Source of the DNA: CALBJU01 sp965247125
Lineage (GTDB): Bacteria > Bacteroidota > Rhodothermia > Rhodothermales > UBA10348
DNA: 64,000 nt
Assembly: GCA_965247125.1 (NCBI GenBank)
Contig: CBDFGO010000003.1
Coordinates: 930,001-994,000 of the forward strand
Direction of reading: 5' to 3'
Shown: one piece after another, positions 16,707 through 24,959 of the stretch
How positions within the stretch are numbered: the stretch's first letter is position 1
Layout of the letters: the number at the start of each line of letters is the position of its first letter
Translations under genes and position numbers: made by a program
The notes under the pieces: generated by a model
Seen by the model: the letters and a program-made list of their open reading frames with translations, nothing else
Told to the model about the DNA's origin: nothing
The model's database searches: none

Positions 16707-19025
16707 TTATTTAATGATCACAAACTTGCCCCGCTGGACATCCCCGGACCCGAAATCTTTTACCGTAAAAAGATAGAGGCCACCGGCAATACTCAGACCA
16801 TTGTCGGAAAGCAAATCCCAAGAGTGCTCACCTCCGGACTGAATGCGATTGTCTGCGCTGAAGTTATCGTACCAGCGAGTATCGCCGGTATATGTGTCGC
16901 TATTGTGTCTTAGCGTCCTCACAATCTCGCCGGCGAGTGTATAGATTCTTATCTCTGAATCACCGGGTAGGTTGTGAAAATTGAGTTTTCGAGTTCGGGA
17001 TGTTCCTCCATCCCAGGCTGCGTTTACTCGGTAAGGGTTCGGATAAACGCCAACAGATTGTTCGCTGGAAGTTGCGGGAGGAGTGCCAGGGAAGACGCGG
17101 ACTGCGTTGGCGACCCTGGATGACTCGAATGCTTCGAGGCCAGCCGCGGGATCTCCTTCGTCAAGGGCGGTTACCGTGTAGAGGTACTGCCAGCCCAATT
17201 TCAAGTCTGTTGCCTCTAATCTGTACCAGTAGGCCGTCGTGTCTCCTGCGAAAAAGCGAGCATCATTGAGTACAATACGGTCAAAGCCATTGTTGAAGCC
17301 CGTCTGATTTCCCGGCTTATCGTACTGCGCGATGAGCGTGGCCCGATTCAATATATCGCCGCTTTGATCGTCTCCTGGATTGCTGCGGTACACGCGGTAT
17401 CCCTCAAAATCCTGGAATCCGGTCACCGGGTCTCGTGAGAACTCGGCCGCCTTGTCCCAATAGAGCGCCACAACCGTCTCATTTCCTGTAGCGTTGGGTG
17501 GACGTTCGAAGGCGACTTTAATGTTTGGTGATGCTGGAGGCTCAGGGATGAGATATCGGTCCAGAACACCGTTTCCGTTTACATCCTCGCCGAGGTCCAA
17601 TCGACCATTGAAATTGTTGTCTTCACCCAAATACGTTCTTCGGGCCCACAGAATGTCGTTGGAGAATATTTTCCTCGACTCTGCATTATCTATGGGTTTT
17701 CCAGCTTGCCCCTGAAACTCCTCGGTCTTGAGCGAGGATACGAGAGCGAAAGTTACCTGAAGCGTGTCTCCAGGAGAAACAGTTCGAAATGGTCCGGCTG
17801 GGGTCAATCCAATCCAGTTTCCTGCAGCGATCTGTCCGTCTGTTCTCAACTGCTGAAACCATGCATCCTGAGCCGCTTCCAGCGACGCGCCTGAATCGAA
17901 CTGGGCCGGATTGGGGAAGGCGGTGGCCATGCGCCGGTAGCGGACTTCGTCCGTTCCCGGTCGCGTTTGTTCGTCAATACCCCCTCCAAACAACCACCAT
18001 CGAGGATTCACTGTCGGTGGTGCATAACCATCCGCTATGTACTCGTCTGCAAGGGATGGGTGGAAAAATCTCTTCTGTCCTGTTGCGGGATCCACCCACT
18101 CGGCACCGAGAAAAACGATTCCTCCATAGGTGTTCAACGTTTCCTCTTGACCTCCCGCATTGAACCCGTATGAGGCCGAGAGACTGTCAATAAATCCATA
18201 GCCTCCCTTGTTGAAATATGCGCCACCTGTCTCGGTTGTGGTATTGTTGTTCCGTGTGACGATATCGTGATACATCCCAACGTAGACACTATCCCAGGGT
18301 TGATCCGAGATGTTGATGATGTCGTAGTTGAGAATCACGAAGGACTCCGTGAACGGAAAATTCCAGGCGTGGGTCTCTGTGATGACCTTCATTCCCAGTC
18401 TTCCTGCTCGATCCGGCATCTGAATGGACGTCCCAGGAAGCACGGCAGACGTGTCCTCAAAGGAGGTAGAATAGTCGAGGTGGCTAACGGCTTGCCTTGT
18501 AAAGGCATCCGAACTTGGAAGTGTGCTTCGGCGAAATATTGAAGACAGCTGAGCAAACTCATACCCATTGCCTCCCGGAGAATACCCACCACCCGTAGTG
18601 ACCGCACCGGTTCGGACCGTAGCGACTCCATCCGAGCGGATAGCACCTACCCACAACCCAGATTCGAACAGGTGTTCGATGCCTGAATCGAGGGGATATT
18701 CGAAGGACGGAGGTCCCGTCGGATCGTTGCGGACATTGGCCCGGCCAACGAAACCGGCGTTGGTGATAGTAACGCCTACATTACCTACGTCTACCACTGC
18801 CTGCTCAAAAGCAGCCTGTGCCATAACATCTGTCCGTACGAGGGCACAAGACAACAAAAGGATGAAGAGGATTTTCGACTTCACGCCGACAACTGGTAAC
18901 GGTGACTGAATACGCTTTCTACGCCTTCGGGAATACTGGTTTAACGCTATTGGGACCTTTCGTACGCAGGTAAACCGGTCGGTGGGTAAGGACCTGAAAA
19001 CATGACGAAAAAGGGCTGCGTACAT
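16707..19025 (-). CDS. Large secreted protein with EF-hand-like motif and C-terminal sorting-like domain
   Basis: The open frame begins at 19025, but the first 47 residues are basic and not signal-like. A GTG at 18884 gives a clean signal peptide (KILFILLLSCALVRTDVMAQ), so the true start is probably there (725 residues). A calcium-loop-like segment near residue 500 reads DNNFNGRLDLGEDVNGNG, resembling dockerin or EF-hand repeats. An FnIII-like region (VVALYWDKAAEFSRDPVTGF) follows. The C-terminal 110 residues start YPNPYRVNAAWDGG and resemble a sorting/FlgD-like Ig domain ending RGKFVIIK. It is the first gene of the long operon, 28 bp before the OB-fold gene. Function unknown; surface location is likely. 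Confidence 0.72.
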   Translation of the reverse strand: MYAALFRHVFRSLPTDRFTCVRKVPIALNQYSRRRRKRIQSPLPVVGVKSKILFILLLSCALVRTDVMAQAAFEQAVVDVGNVGVTITNAGFVGRANVRNDPTGPPSFEYPLDSGIEHLFESGLWVGAIRSDGVATVRTGAVTTGGGYSPGGNGYEFAQLSSIFRRSTLPSSDAFTRQAVSHLDYSTSFEDTSAVLPGTSIQMPDRAGRLGMKVITETHAWNFPFTESFVILNYDIINISDQPWDSVYVGMYHDIVTRNNNTTTETGGAYFNKGGYGFIDSLSASYGFNAGGQEETLNTYGGIVFLGAEWVDPATGQKRFFHPSLADEYIADGYAPPTVNPRWWLFGGGIDEQTRPGTDEVRYRRMATAFPNPAQFDSGASLEAAQDAWFQQLRTDGQIAAGNWIGLTPAGPFRTVSPGDTLQVTFALVSSLKTEEFQGQAGKPIDNAESRKIFSNDILWARRTYLGEDNNFNGRLDLGEDVNGNGVLDRYLIPEPPASPNIKVAFERPPNATGNETVVALYWDKAAEFSRDPVTGFQDFEGYRVYRSNPGDDQSGDILNRATLIAQYDKPGNQTGFNNGFDRIVLNDARFFAGDTTAYWYRLEATDLKLGWQYLYTVTALDEGDPAAGLEAFESSRVANAVRVFPGTPPATSSEQSVGVYPNPYRVNAAWDGGTSRTRKLNFHNLPGDSEIRIYTLAGEIVRTLRHNSDTYTGDTRWYDNFSADNRIQSGGEHSWDLLSDNGLSIAGGLYLFTVKDFGSGDVQRGKFVIIK

Positions 19026-19061
19026 TAACGTTCTAAAGCCTCGAATGCAAGCCCGTCACGC

Positions 19062-19805
19062 ATGTCTATGCGAGTTCGTTTCGACATAACTATAGCTCTC
19101 TCAACACTTCTGTTGATCGCAGGTCTGGTCGGCTGTGCAGATCCACCGATATACACCGAAGCGGTATCCCAAACAGATGGTGGATCCGGGCGATTCTACA
19201 TGGATCGTGAGATCGCGGATGTGATGTCATCGGAGCACGGGGCACTGTGGTTGGATCGCCCGAAACGAAATGTCGAAGAGCTTCCCAATCGTCTTTTGAG
19301 GGCGCTCGACTTGAATGCATCCACCGTGGTGGCGGACATCGGATCGGGAACCGGATTTTTCACATTCAGGTTCGCCGAAATGGTCCCATCCGGTCGCGTG
19401 TACTCCGTTGAAGTTCAAGAGGCGCTCGTTGATACCATCCGAGTACGAGCCGAACGAAACGGATTCAGAAATGTCACTCCCATCCTTGGCTCATTCAGTG
19501 ACCCGTCTCTTCCCGAGGGGCGGATAGATCTTGCGCTCATCGTCTCCTCCTATCACGAGTTTTCGTTTCCGAGGGAGATGATAGAGGCGATTGCCCGGTC
19601 ACTGAAAGAAGGCGGTCGTCTCGTGATCGTAGAATATCGCCTGGAGGACGACACTACGGTTATTCCAGAGGCTCATCGTATGAGTGTTGAGCAAATACGA
19701 TCCGAAATCGAATCCGTCGGCCTCCAATTCAGAGAGTCTATCGAAGTCCTTCCGCAGCAGCATATTGTGGTGTTTTCCCGCTCGGTTGTCTCATCCACCC
19801 GATAG
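19062..19805 (+). CDS. Lipoprotein-anchored SAM-dependent methyltransferase-like protein
   Basis: This 247-residue protein combines a hydrophobic leader ending GLVGC (lipobox Cys25) with a class I methyltransferase fold. Motif I is VVADIGSGTGFFTFRFAEM (about 89-107), the acidic strand-2 end is VYSVEVQE, and motif post-II/III lies around IDLALIVSSYHEF and GGRLVIVEY. The family normally methylates small molecules in the cytoplasm using SAM, which is not expected outside the inner membrane. The gene is divergent from the surface operon, and its 3' end overlaps that of the glycosylase gene by 15 bp. It may be periplasmic with another ligand, or the leader may act as a plain membrane anchor. Substrate unknown. 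Confidence 0.8.
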   Translation: MSMRVRFDITIALSTLLLIAGLVGCADPPIYTEAVSQTDGGSGRFYMDREIADVMSSEHGALWLDRPKRNVEELPNRLLRALDLNASTVVADIGSGTGFFTFRFAEMVPSGRVYSVEVQEALVDTIRVRAERNGFRNVTPILGSFSDPSLPEGRIDLALIVSSYHEFSFPREMIEAIARSLKEGGRLVIVEYRLEDDTTVIPEAHRMSVEQIRSEIESVGLQFRESIEVLPQQHIVVFSRSVVSSTR

Positions 19806-20447
19806 GATCAGGGCATCATCACCGAGTTCGAGTGACCTCCACAGGTACCAGGAAGCTAGCGTCCGATACGGTCTCCATGGCTCTGCGATACGGATAACTT
19901 CCTTCGGAGGGGGCATCTCCTTGAGGCCGTATGTGCGCATTACTCCTTTTCTAATGCCGAGATCTGTTTGAGGGAGCACATCTGGTCGTCCCAGGCGAAA
20001 CATGAGGTACATCTTGACCGACCAAGGCCCCACGCCTTTCACCTGGGTGAGTCGATCGATGATGTCGACGTCATCGAGGGGAGCCAATTCTGCTTGACCC
20101 GGAACCGTTCCGTCGAGAGTTTTGGCCGCCAGATCTTTTATTGCCACTGTTTTTGCGCCCGAAAGGCCAGCTCCACGGAGGGCTTTATCGGGCAGTTTCG
20201 CTACCAGAATTGGATCCAGAGGTTTGTTTTCATCAGTCAACGCCCGAAATCGTCCGTAAATAGTTGCCGCAGCTTTACCAGAAAGTTGTTGGTAGGCTAC
20301 AGCCTCACAGAGGGCTTCAAATGGAGATGGAGAGGGGCGCAGACCACCCTCAAAGGGCCCGACTGCGTGAATCAAAGCTGCCATCGAGGGATCCGATGAC
20401 GAAAGGTGCTGGATGGCGAAGTCAACTGAGTAGGGAAGTTCGGGCAT
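19791..20447 (-). CDS. DNA-3-methyladenine glycosylase II-like (HhH-GPD) protein
   Basis: This 218-residue protein removes alkylated purines from DNA in base-excision repair, by family. It has the HhH-GPD core: YQQLSGKAAATIYGRF, then the helix-hairpin-helix LTQVKGVGPWSVKMYLMF, with the catalytic Asp in VLPQTDLGIRKGV. Length suits the AlkA/Mag group without the N-terminal AlkA domain. The gene stands alone and converges with the methyltransferase gene, with a 15-bp overlap of coding ends. The damage spectrum cannot be read from sequence. Confidence 0.9.
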   Translation of the reverse strand: MPELPYSVDFAIQHLSSSDPSMAALIHAVGPFEGGLRPSPSPFEALCEAVAYQQLSGKAAATIYGRFRALTDENKPLDPILVAKLPDKALRGAGLSGAKTVAIKDLAAKTLDGTVPGQAELAPLDDVDIIDRLTQVKGVGPWSVKMYLMFRLGRPDVLPQTDLGIRKGVMRTYGLKEMPPPKEVIRIAEPWRPYRTLASWYLWRSLELGDDALILSGG

Positions 20448-20576
20448 GAATACCAGACGGTTTTTTCGAAGGAATAGTGCTCAAATGACCACGGTCAGGC
20501 CCTTCAAGGTGCATCCCTTTTCATGCACGGAACGACATTCGGTTTCGGAGACCGATGAACCGTCAGCCCGTCGGCG

Positions 20577-21332
20577 TCAGTTGGGATTCTTGACGACCTT
20601 ATTCAGATCGATCTCAAATATGAGGACTGAAAAGGGCGGAATGGCAGAACCAATACCCTGAGCGCCGTAGCCCAGAACTGGTGGGATCGTCAGTCTTCTC
20701 TTACCACCTTCCTTCATTCCGACGAGCCCTATATCCCATCCTTGAATGACGTTTCCATTTCCTAGCGTAAATATAAACTCCGCACCTCCGATGGCGGTTG
20801 CATCGAACACGCTACCATCGCGAAGGAGTCCAACGTATTCGACGAATAGCACGTCAGAATATGCAGCTTCCAGGCCATCGCCCTCAATCAATTCCTCGAT
20901 GACTACTTCGTCAAAGATATCGATGACCGTTACGTCATAGACAACATCTGTGTTGGGAGGAACCGTACATGTCCCATCAGAGAAACACTGACCGCTCTTT
21001 CCAAACGCCTTGTAAGAAGGAATTTCCAGGCGTCTTGTGCCGCCGACCTTCATGCCACCAAGACCGTCGTCCCACCCCTCGAGGACCTGACCGACACCTA
21101 GAGTGAAAATAAATTCCCCTCCCACATCTTCTGAAGTAGCAAATACTTCTCCGGTCTGAAAACTACCGATATACGTCACGATCAGTGCGTGGCCGGGCTG
21201 AACCTCTGTGCCCGTACCCAGCACAAGATCCGTGATGATCACTTCACCCTCTTCTCCAGATCCCGAATCGCAGGACGTGAGTGTCAGACAGAGTAGAGCC
21301 GTGAAAAGGCTCTGAAATGCAATACGTTTCAT
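20577..21332 (-). CDS. Tandem FKBP-type peptidyl-prolyl isomerase lipoprotein
   Basis: A leader ending LTLTSC (lipobox Cys21) is followed by two FKBP domains, at about 35-135 and 145-250. Each carries the hallmarks: V-Y-G--- (VTYIGSFQTGEVF; VEYVGLLRDGSVFDAT), FTLG-G-VI/LEGWD-GL-GMK-GG-RRL-IP (first: QVLEGWDDGLGGMKVGG; second: NVIQGWDIGLVGMKEGG) and YG/FG in the flap. The protein should assist folding in the periplasm, anchored by lipid. Two domains in one lipoprotein point to an internal duplication. It stands alone between alkA-like and mdh genes. Confidence 0.92.
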   Translation of the reverse strand: MKRIAFQSLFTALLCLTLTSCDSGSGEEGEVIITDLVLGTGTEVQPGHALIVTYIGSFQTGEVFATSEDVGGEFIFTLGVGQVLEGWDDGLGGMKVGGTRRLEIPSYKAFGKSGQCFSDGTCTVPPNTDVVYDVTVIDIFDEVVIEELIEGDGLEAAYSDVLFVEYVGLLRDGSVFDATAIGGAEFIFTLGNGNVIQGWDIGLVGMKEGGKRRLTIPPVLGYGAQGIGSAIPPFSVLIFEIDLNKVVKNPN

Positions 21333-21546
21333 ATCGAAATGCTGACGAGAATCTATTCAGATGTCTCAGAAATGCGTAAAATAGTACCAGATGCAACCGA
21401 TTTACGTCAAGCGGTTGGTAAGGTTCACGGCAGGCAGAGCATATCGACCCGCTTGGACTTGAGTGGTGGAATATCGAACTCGGACGGCCCGAAACGCTAG
21501 ACCAGTGGTAAGGATCAACTGGTACCGTTTATTTGGATAGGACCGA
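21333..21546. other. Intergenic, FKBP upstream region
   Basis: This 214-base stretch lies between the FKBP start and the mdh stop, both minus strand. I see no ORF, hairpin with a T-run, or repeat of note. It presumably holds the FKBP promoter. Confidence 0.5.
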
Positions 21547-22479
21547 TTACGAACTCTGAATTCGCTCCAATGCCGCAAGATTGTCTCTCACGTGCTGGGC
21601 CGAACCCTCCATCAACGCCAGTTCATCGTCGGTCAGTTCCACTTCGACGATCTCCTCGACTCCATTTTTACCCAACCTGGCGGGCGCACCTATGAAAATG
21701 CCATCCAGCCCGTATTGTCCGTTCATCCATACTGCACAAGGCAGAACCCGCGAGGAATCTTTCACCATCGCTTCGACCATCTCAGCGGCCGCTGCTCCGG
21801 GAGCATACCAGGCAGATGTACCCATCAATTTTACGATCTCGCCACCGCCAAACTTGGTGCGATCGACAATCTCGTCAATTTTATCGGCCTCCATCAGTTC
21901 AGGAAGAGGAATCCCGCCGACAGTTGTATAACGTGGCAGGGGAACCATGGTATCGCCATGTCCACCCATCAGGAGCGCCTGAATATCCTTGACCGATACA
22001 CCCAGCTCCATCGCAATGAACGCGCGATAGCGGGCTGTATCCAGGACTCCAGCCATGCCCAAAACTCTATTCGAGGGGAATCCACTGGCCATGTAGGCCA
22101 CGTAGGTCATAACGTCGAGTGGATTCGAAACCACAATAATCGTTGCATCGGGACTCAGGGCCACGAACTGGTCGGTAACAGACTTGACGATAGAGGCATT
22201 TTTTCCGAGCAGGTCGTCCCGGCTCATTCCAGGTTTCCGCGCCAGCCCTGCCGTGATCACACAGATGTCTGAACCCGCGGTATCCGCGTAATCATTCGTT
22301 CCAACTACACGGGTATCGAACAGATGAATAGGGGCAGATTCGGCCATGTCCAGTGCCTTCCCCTGGGGAAGGCCATCAACGATATCGATGAGGACCAACT
22401 CATCAACCATATCCTTGCGAGCGACACATTCGGCGACAGTTGCGCCCACGTTACCGGCTCCGATTACGGTGACTTTCAT
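21547..22479 (-). CDS. mdh: Malate dehydrogenase
   Basis: This TCA-cycle enzyme oxidises malate to oxaloacetate with NAD. The start at 22479 places KVTVIGAGNVGATVAECVA, the Rossmann NAD-binding motif, right at the N-terminus. The longer open frame to 22563 adds 28 residues without homology features, so it was not used. Other marks are the LVLIDIVDG acidic strand end, AGLARKPGMSRDDLLGKN (substrate loop with Arg), VSNPLDVMTYVA and the catalytic His in LLMGGHGDTMVPLPRY. At 310 residues it fits the LDH-like MDH type typical of Bacteroidota and Chlorobi. It is transcribed alone, divergent from the alkaline phosphatase gene. Confidence 0.95.
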   Translation of the reverse strand: MKVTVIGAGNVGATVAECVARKDMVDELVLIDIVDGLPQGKALDMAESAPIHLFDTRVVGTNDYADTAGSDICVITAGLARKPGMSRDDLLGKNASIVKSVTDQFVALSPDATIIVVSNPLDVMTYVAYMASGFPSNRVLGMAGVLDTARYRAFIAMELGVSVKDIQALLMGGHGDTMVPLPRYTTVGGIPLPELMEADKIDEIVDRTKFGGGEIVKLMGTSAWYAPGAAAAEMVEAMVKDSSRVLPCAVWMNGQYGLDGIFIGAPARLGKNGVEEIVEVELTDDELALMEGSAQHVRDNLAALERIQSS

Positions 22480-22700
22480 TATGACGGAAGAAATTTTATG
22501 GGAAAACACGAACGCCGCAATGCTACGGTGTTCTGCGTCAAGATAGGTGCGAGATGTCGCCAATATTTGACTAAAAGTGGACCAGAAATCCTAACCTCTC
22601 TGGCCGAGGGCCTCCGAGGTCACGCGAGCACACCTTTCGGGATTCGGGATCGGTCGATGCGTATTATGTGCCGCGTTTCGCTCCAACATATCCCAATATC

Positions 22701-24068
22701 ATGCGCCGCTTCGTTCTCGTTCTCATTTTCCTGACCCCACTGTCCTGTAATTGGTCCACCGATAGTACACGGCCCAAAAACGTAGTGTTTTTCATCTCCG
22801 ATGGGTGTGGACTGGCCACCTATAGTCTTGCCCGCGGATACAAGAGCGTGATGGAGGATACTCCGGCGCTCTTTATGGACGCGCATCTGAAGGGAGCCGT
22901 TATCACTAGAGCAGATTCGGCGTGGGTTACGGACTCCGCCGCGAGTGCCACTGCGTACGCCTGCGCCATAAAAACGTACAACGGTGCAATTGCCGTTGAT
23001 CGAGACACCACTTCCGTGGAAACCGTTCTCGAGGCGGCAGAGAAAGCAGGATTCAACACGGGGATTGTTTCGACGGCAACAATAACTCACGCCACTCCGG
23101 CAGCGTTCTCTAGCCATGTTCCACTCAGGGCGATGCAAGCTGAAATCGCAACTCAACAGATACATCAGGGCATTGAGGTAATCATGGGTGGTGGTCGAAT
23201 GTTTTACATGCCGCTGGAAGGCGGGGCAGGCAGAAAGGACAGCCTGAACATTCTTCAAGAGGCGATCGACTTGGGATACCACGACGTGAATAACCGTGGC
23301 GAACTACTTGCGGCATCTGAACTGCCCATTGTCGGTCTTTTCACAGATGGCCACATGGCGTACGAAATAGACCGGGATAAAGAAGCAGAACCATCTATCG
23401 CGGAGATGACGCGAAAAGCGCTAGAGCTTCTATCCGATTCGGGCGAACCATTTTTCATTATGATCGAAGCTGGAAAAATTGATCATGCCGGGCACGGGAA
23501 TGATCCTGCCGCCCATTTATGGGACACGTTGGCCTACGACGAAGCATGGAAGGTCGCGATTGATTTTGCAATGAAAGATGGTGAGACGCTCGTGGTTGGC
23601 ACATCTGATCATGAGACCGGAGGCCTGACGCTTGGAGCGCCAATGACCGGACGTATCGGCTCTGGATATGGGTACGACCCCACCCGGTTAGCGGGAATAA
23701 CCTCGTCGATACCCAAATTCATAAGCGACATACCGGCTCGAATCGAAAGTGGACTAGTTGTCGACAAAGAGTGGTTGATGGGAGAACTGCAAAGTCGCTT
23801 CGCACTAATTCCCGACTCAATTGAGACAGCAGTCGACAATATCATTCGCGACTGGCCCGTCTTAGGTGACTCTGTCACGGCAATCCGGTTTCATCGCTTT
23901 TTATCGAGAGAAACATCCTATCCCGCCCGAATTGGATGGTCAACAGGGGGGCACACCGCCGTTGATGTGCCGATATTCGCTTTTGGGCCAGGATCTGAGC
24001 TCATAGGGGGGGTGATGGACAATACAGAGGTGGGTTTGGCACTCTGGGAGGCCTTGGGACTCCGATAA
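22701..24068 (+). CDS. Alkaline phosphatase (PhoA-like)
   Basis: This exported phosphomonoesterase releases phosphate from organic esters. The ATG at 22701 directly precedes a hydrophobic leader (RRFVLVLIFLTPLSC), better than the 11-residue longer frame; Cys16 may be lipidated. The active-site block is TDSAASATAYACAIKTYNG, with the nucleophile Ser in DSAAS. Metal ligands appear in FFISDGCG, MIEAGKIDHAGH, TSDHETGG and STGGHTAVDVP. The 455 residues match the family. The divergent 221-bp gap with mdh would hold its promoter; a Pho-box was not identifiable by eye. Confidence 0.93.
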   Translation: MRRFVLVLIFLTPLSCNWSTDSTRPKNVVFFISDGCGLATYSLARGYKSVMEDTPALFMDAHLKGAVITRADSAWVTDSAASATAYACAIKTYNGAIAVDRDTTSVETVLEAAEKAGFNTGIVSTATITHATPAAFSSHVPLRAMQAEIATQQIHQGIEVIMGGGRMFYMPLEGGAGRKDSLNILQEAIDLGYHDVNNRGELLAASELPIVGLFTDGHMAYEIDRDKEAEPSIAEMTRKALELLSDSGEPFFIMIEAGKIDHAGHGNDPAAHLWDTLAYDEAWKVAIDFAMKDGETLVVGTSDHETGGLTLGAPMTGRIGSGYGYDPTRLAGITSSIPKFISDIPARIESGLVVDKEWLMGELQSRFALIPDSIETAVDNIIRDWPVLGDSVTAIRFHRFLSRETSYPARIGWSTGGHTAVDVPIFAFGPGSELIGGVMDNTEVGLALWEALGLR

Positions 24069-24139
24069 AGTTTTCGAGGTCTATTTAGGAGGCGGAAAAC
24101 ACGACGATACTACGCGCAGGCGCAAGTTAGACGGGATCA

Positions 24140-24904
24140 ATGCTGATTTCAGGCTCAACGCGTCTCCTACTTCAAATGAAGCTCGTAAATCGTCATATCG
24201 ACTCGATTGAAGCTCAGAGGCGGAAAAACCTCCGAAGCCTGCTATCGCACGAACTGAGAACACCTCTCGCCATCATCGACGGGTATGCTCAGTCTCTCAG
24301 GCAAGAGCTCAATGGTGAGCATGCGTCTCTGGTTCAGCCTATCCTGGAATACTCGGCAAGACTTGGTTCGGTGATTACGTCCATTTTGGAATACGAGTCG
24401 CCAACCGCAGCCTCCGAACTTGAAGCGACAGATTGCACCGTCACATCGGTGATAGGAAATCTGACCGACAGACTGAGACCTGTTGCGGAGCTACACGGCA
24501 ATCATCTGGAATTTGTCCATGGAGATGCGAACTGGGAGGTGTATTCCTACAAACAATTGATCGAGAGCGCATGCATGCACCTGATCGAAAACGCGATCAA
24601 ATTTACGAGTAACGGCCTCGTTACAGTGACGCTGAAGGCAGTGGACGATACGATTGTAGTGACGGTAGAAGATACCGGCATCGGAATCGGTGATGGAAAC
24701 GAAGATCTGTTTGCCCCATTCGTACAGCGTTCTACCGGATTAAGCCGGAAGTATGAAGAGCTTGGATTGGGATTACATCTGTCTGCGCAGGCAGCAGAAC
24801 TCTTGAGAGGCCGTGTGACGCTGGAAAACCGCGCCGAAAAAGGAGCTATCGCTACGCTTGTTCTAGCAAGATCTGTGGCAATGTCGGGTAAGCGCGTCGC
24901 CTAG
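24140..24904 (+). CDS. Soluble orphan sensor histidine kinase
   Basis: This 254-residue protein is a minimal HisKA plus HATPase_c kinase. The H-box is LLSHELRTPLAIIDGYAQ (about 36-53), the N-box SACMHLIENAIKF, the G1 box VEDTGIGIG and the G2 box YEELGLGLHLSAQAAELL. A coiled-coil-like stretch precedes the H-box, but there is no membrane segment or sensory domain. An in-frame TAG just upstream of the ATG shows it is not a cut-off longer frame. No response regulator gene is adjacent. The signal and partner are unknown. Confidence 0.88.
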   Translation: MLISGSTRLLLQMKLVNRHIDSIEAQRRKNLRSLLSHELRTPLAIIDGYAQSLRQELNGEHASLVQPILEYSARLGSVITSILEYESPTAASELEATDCTVTSVIGNLTDRLRPVAELHGNHLEFVHGDANWEVYSYKQLIESACMHLIENAIKFTSNGLVTVTLKAVDDTIVVTVEDTGIGIGDGNEDLFAPFVQRSTGLSRKYEELGLGLHLSAQAAELLRGRVTLENRAEKGAIATLVLARSVAMSGKRVA

Positions 24905-24959
24905 GGCATGAATCCACGCTGCCCGGAACGAGTAGACAGCACACCAAGCTCTCGCTCGC

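Noticed and set aside
22620..23282. 220-codon minus-strand frame inside the alkaline phosphatase gene
   Set aside because: Overlaps the catalytic region of a well-supported gene and has no recognisable domain.
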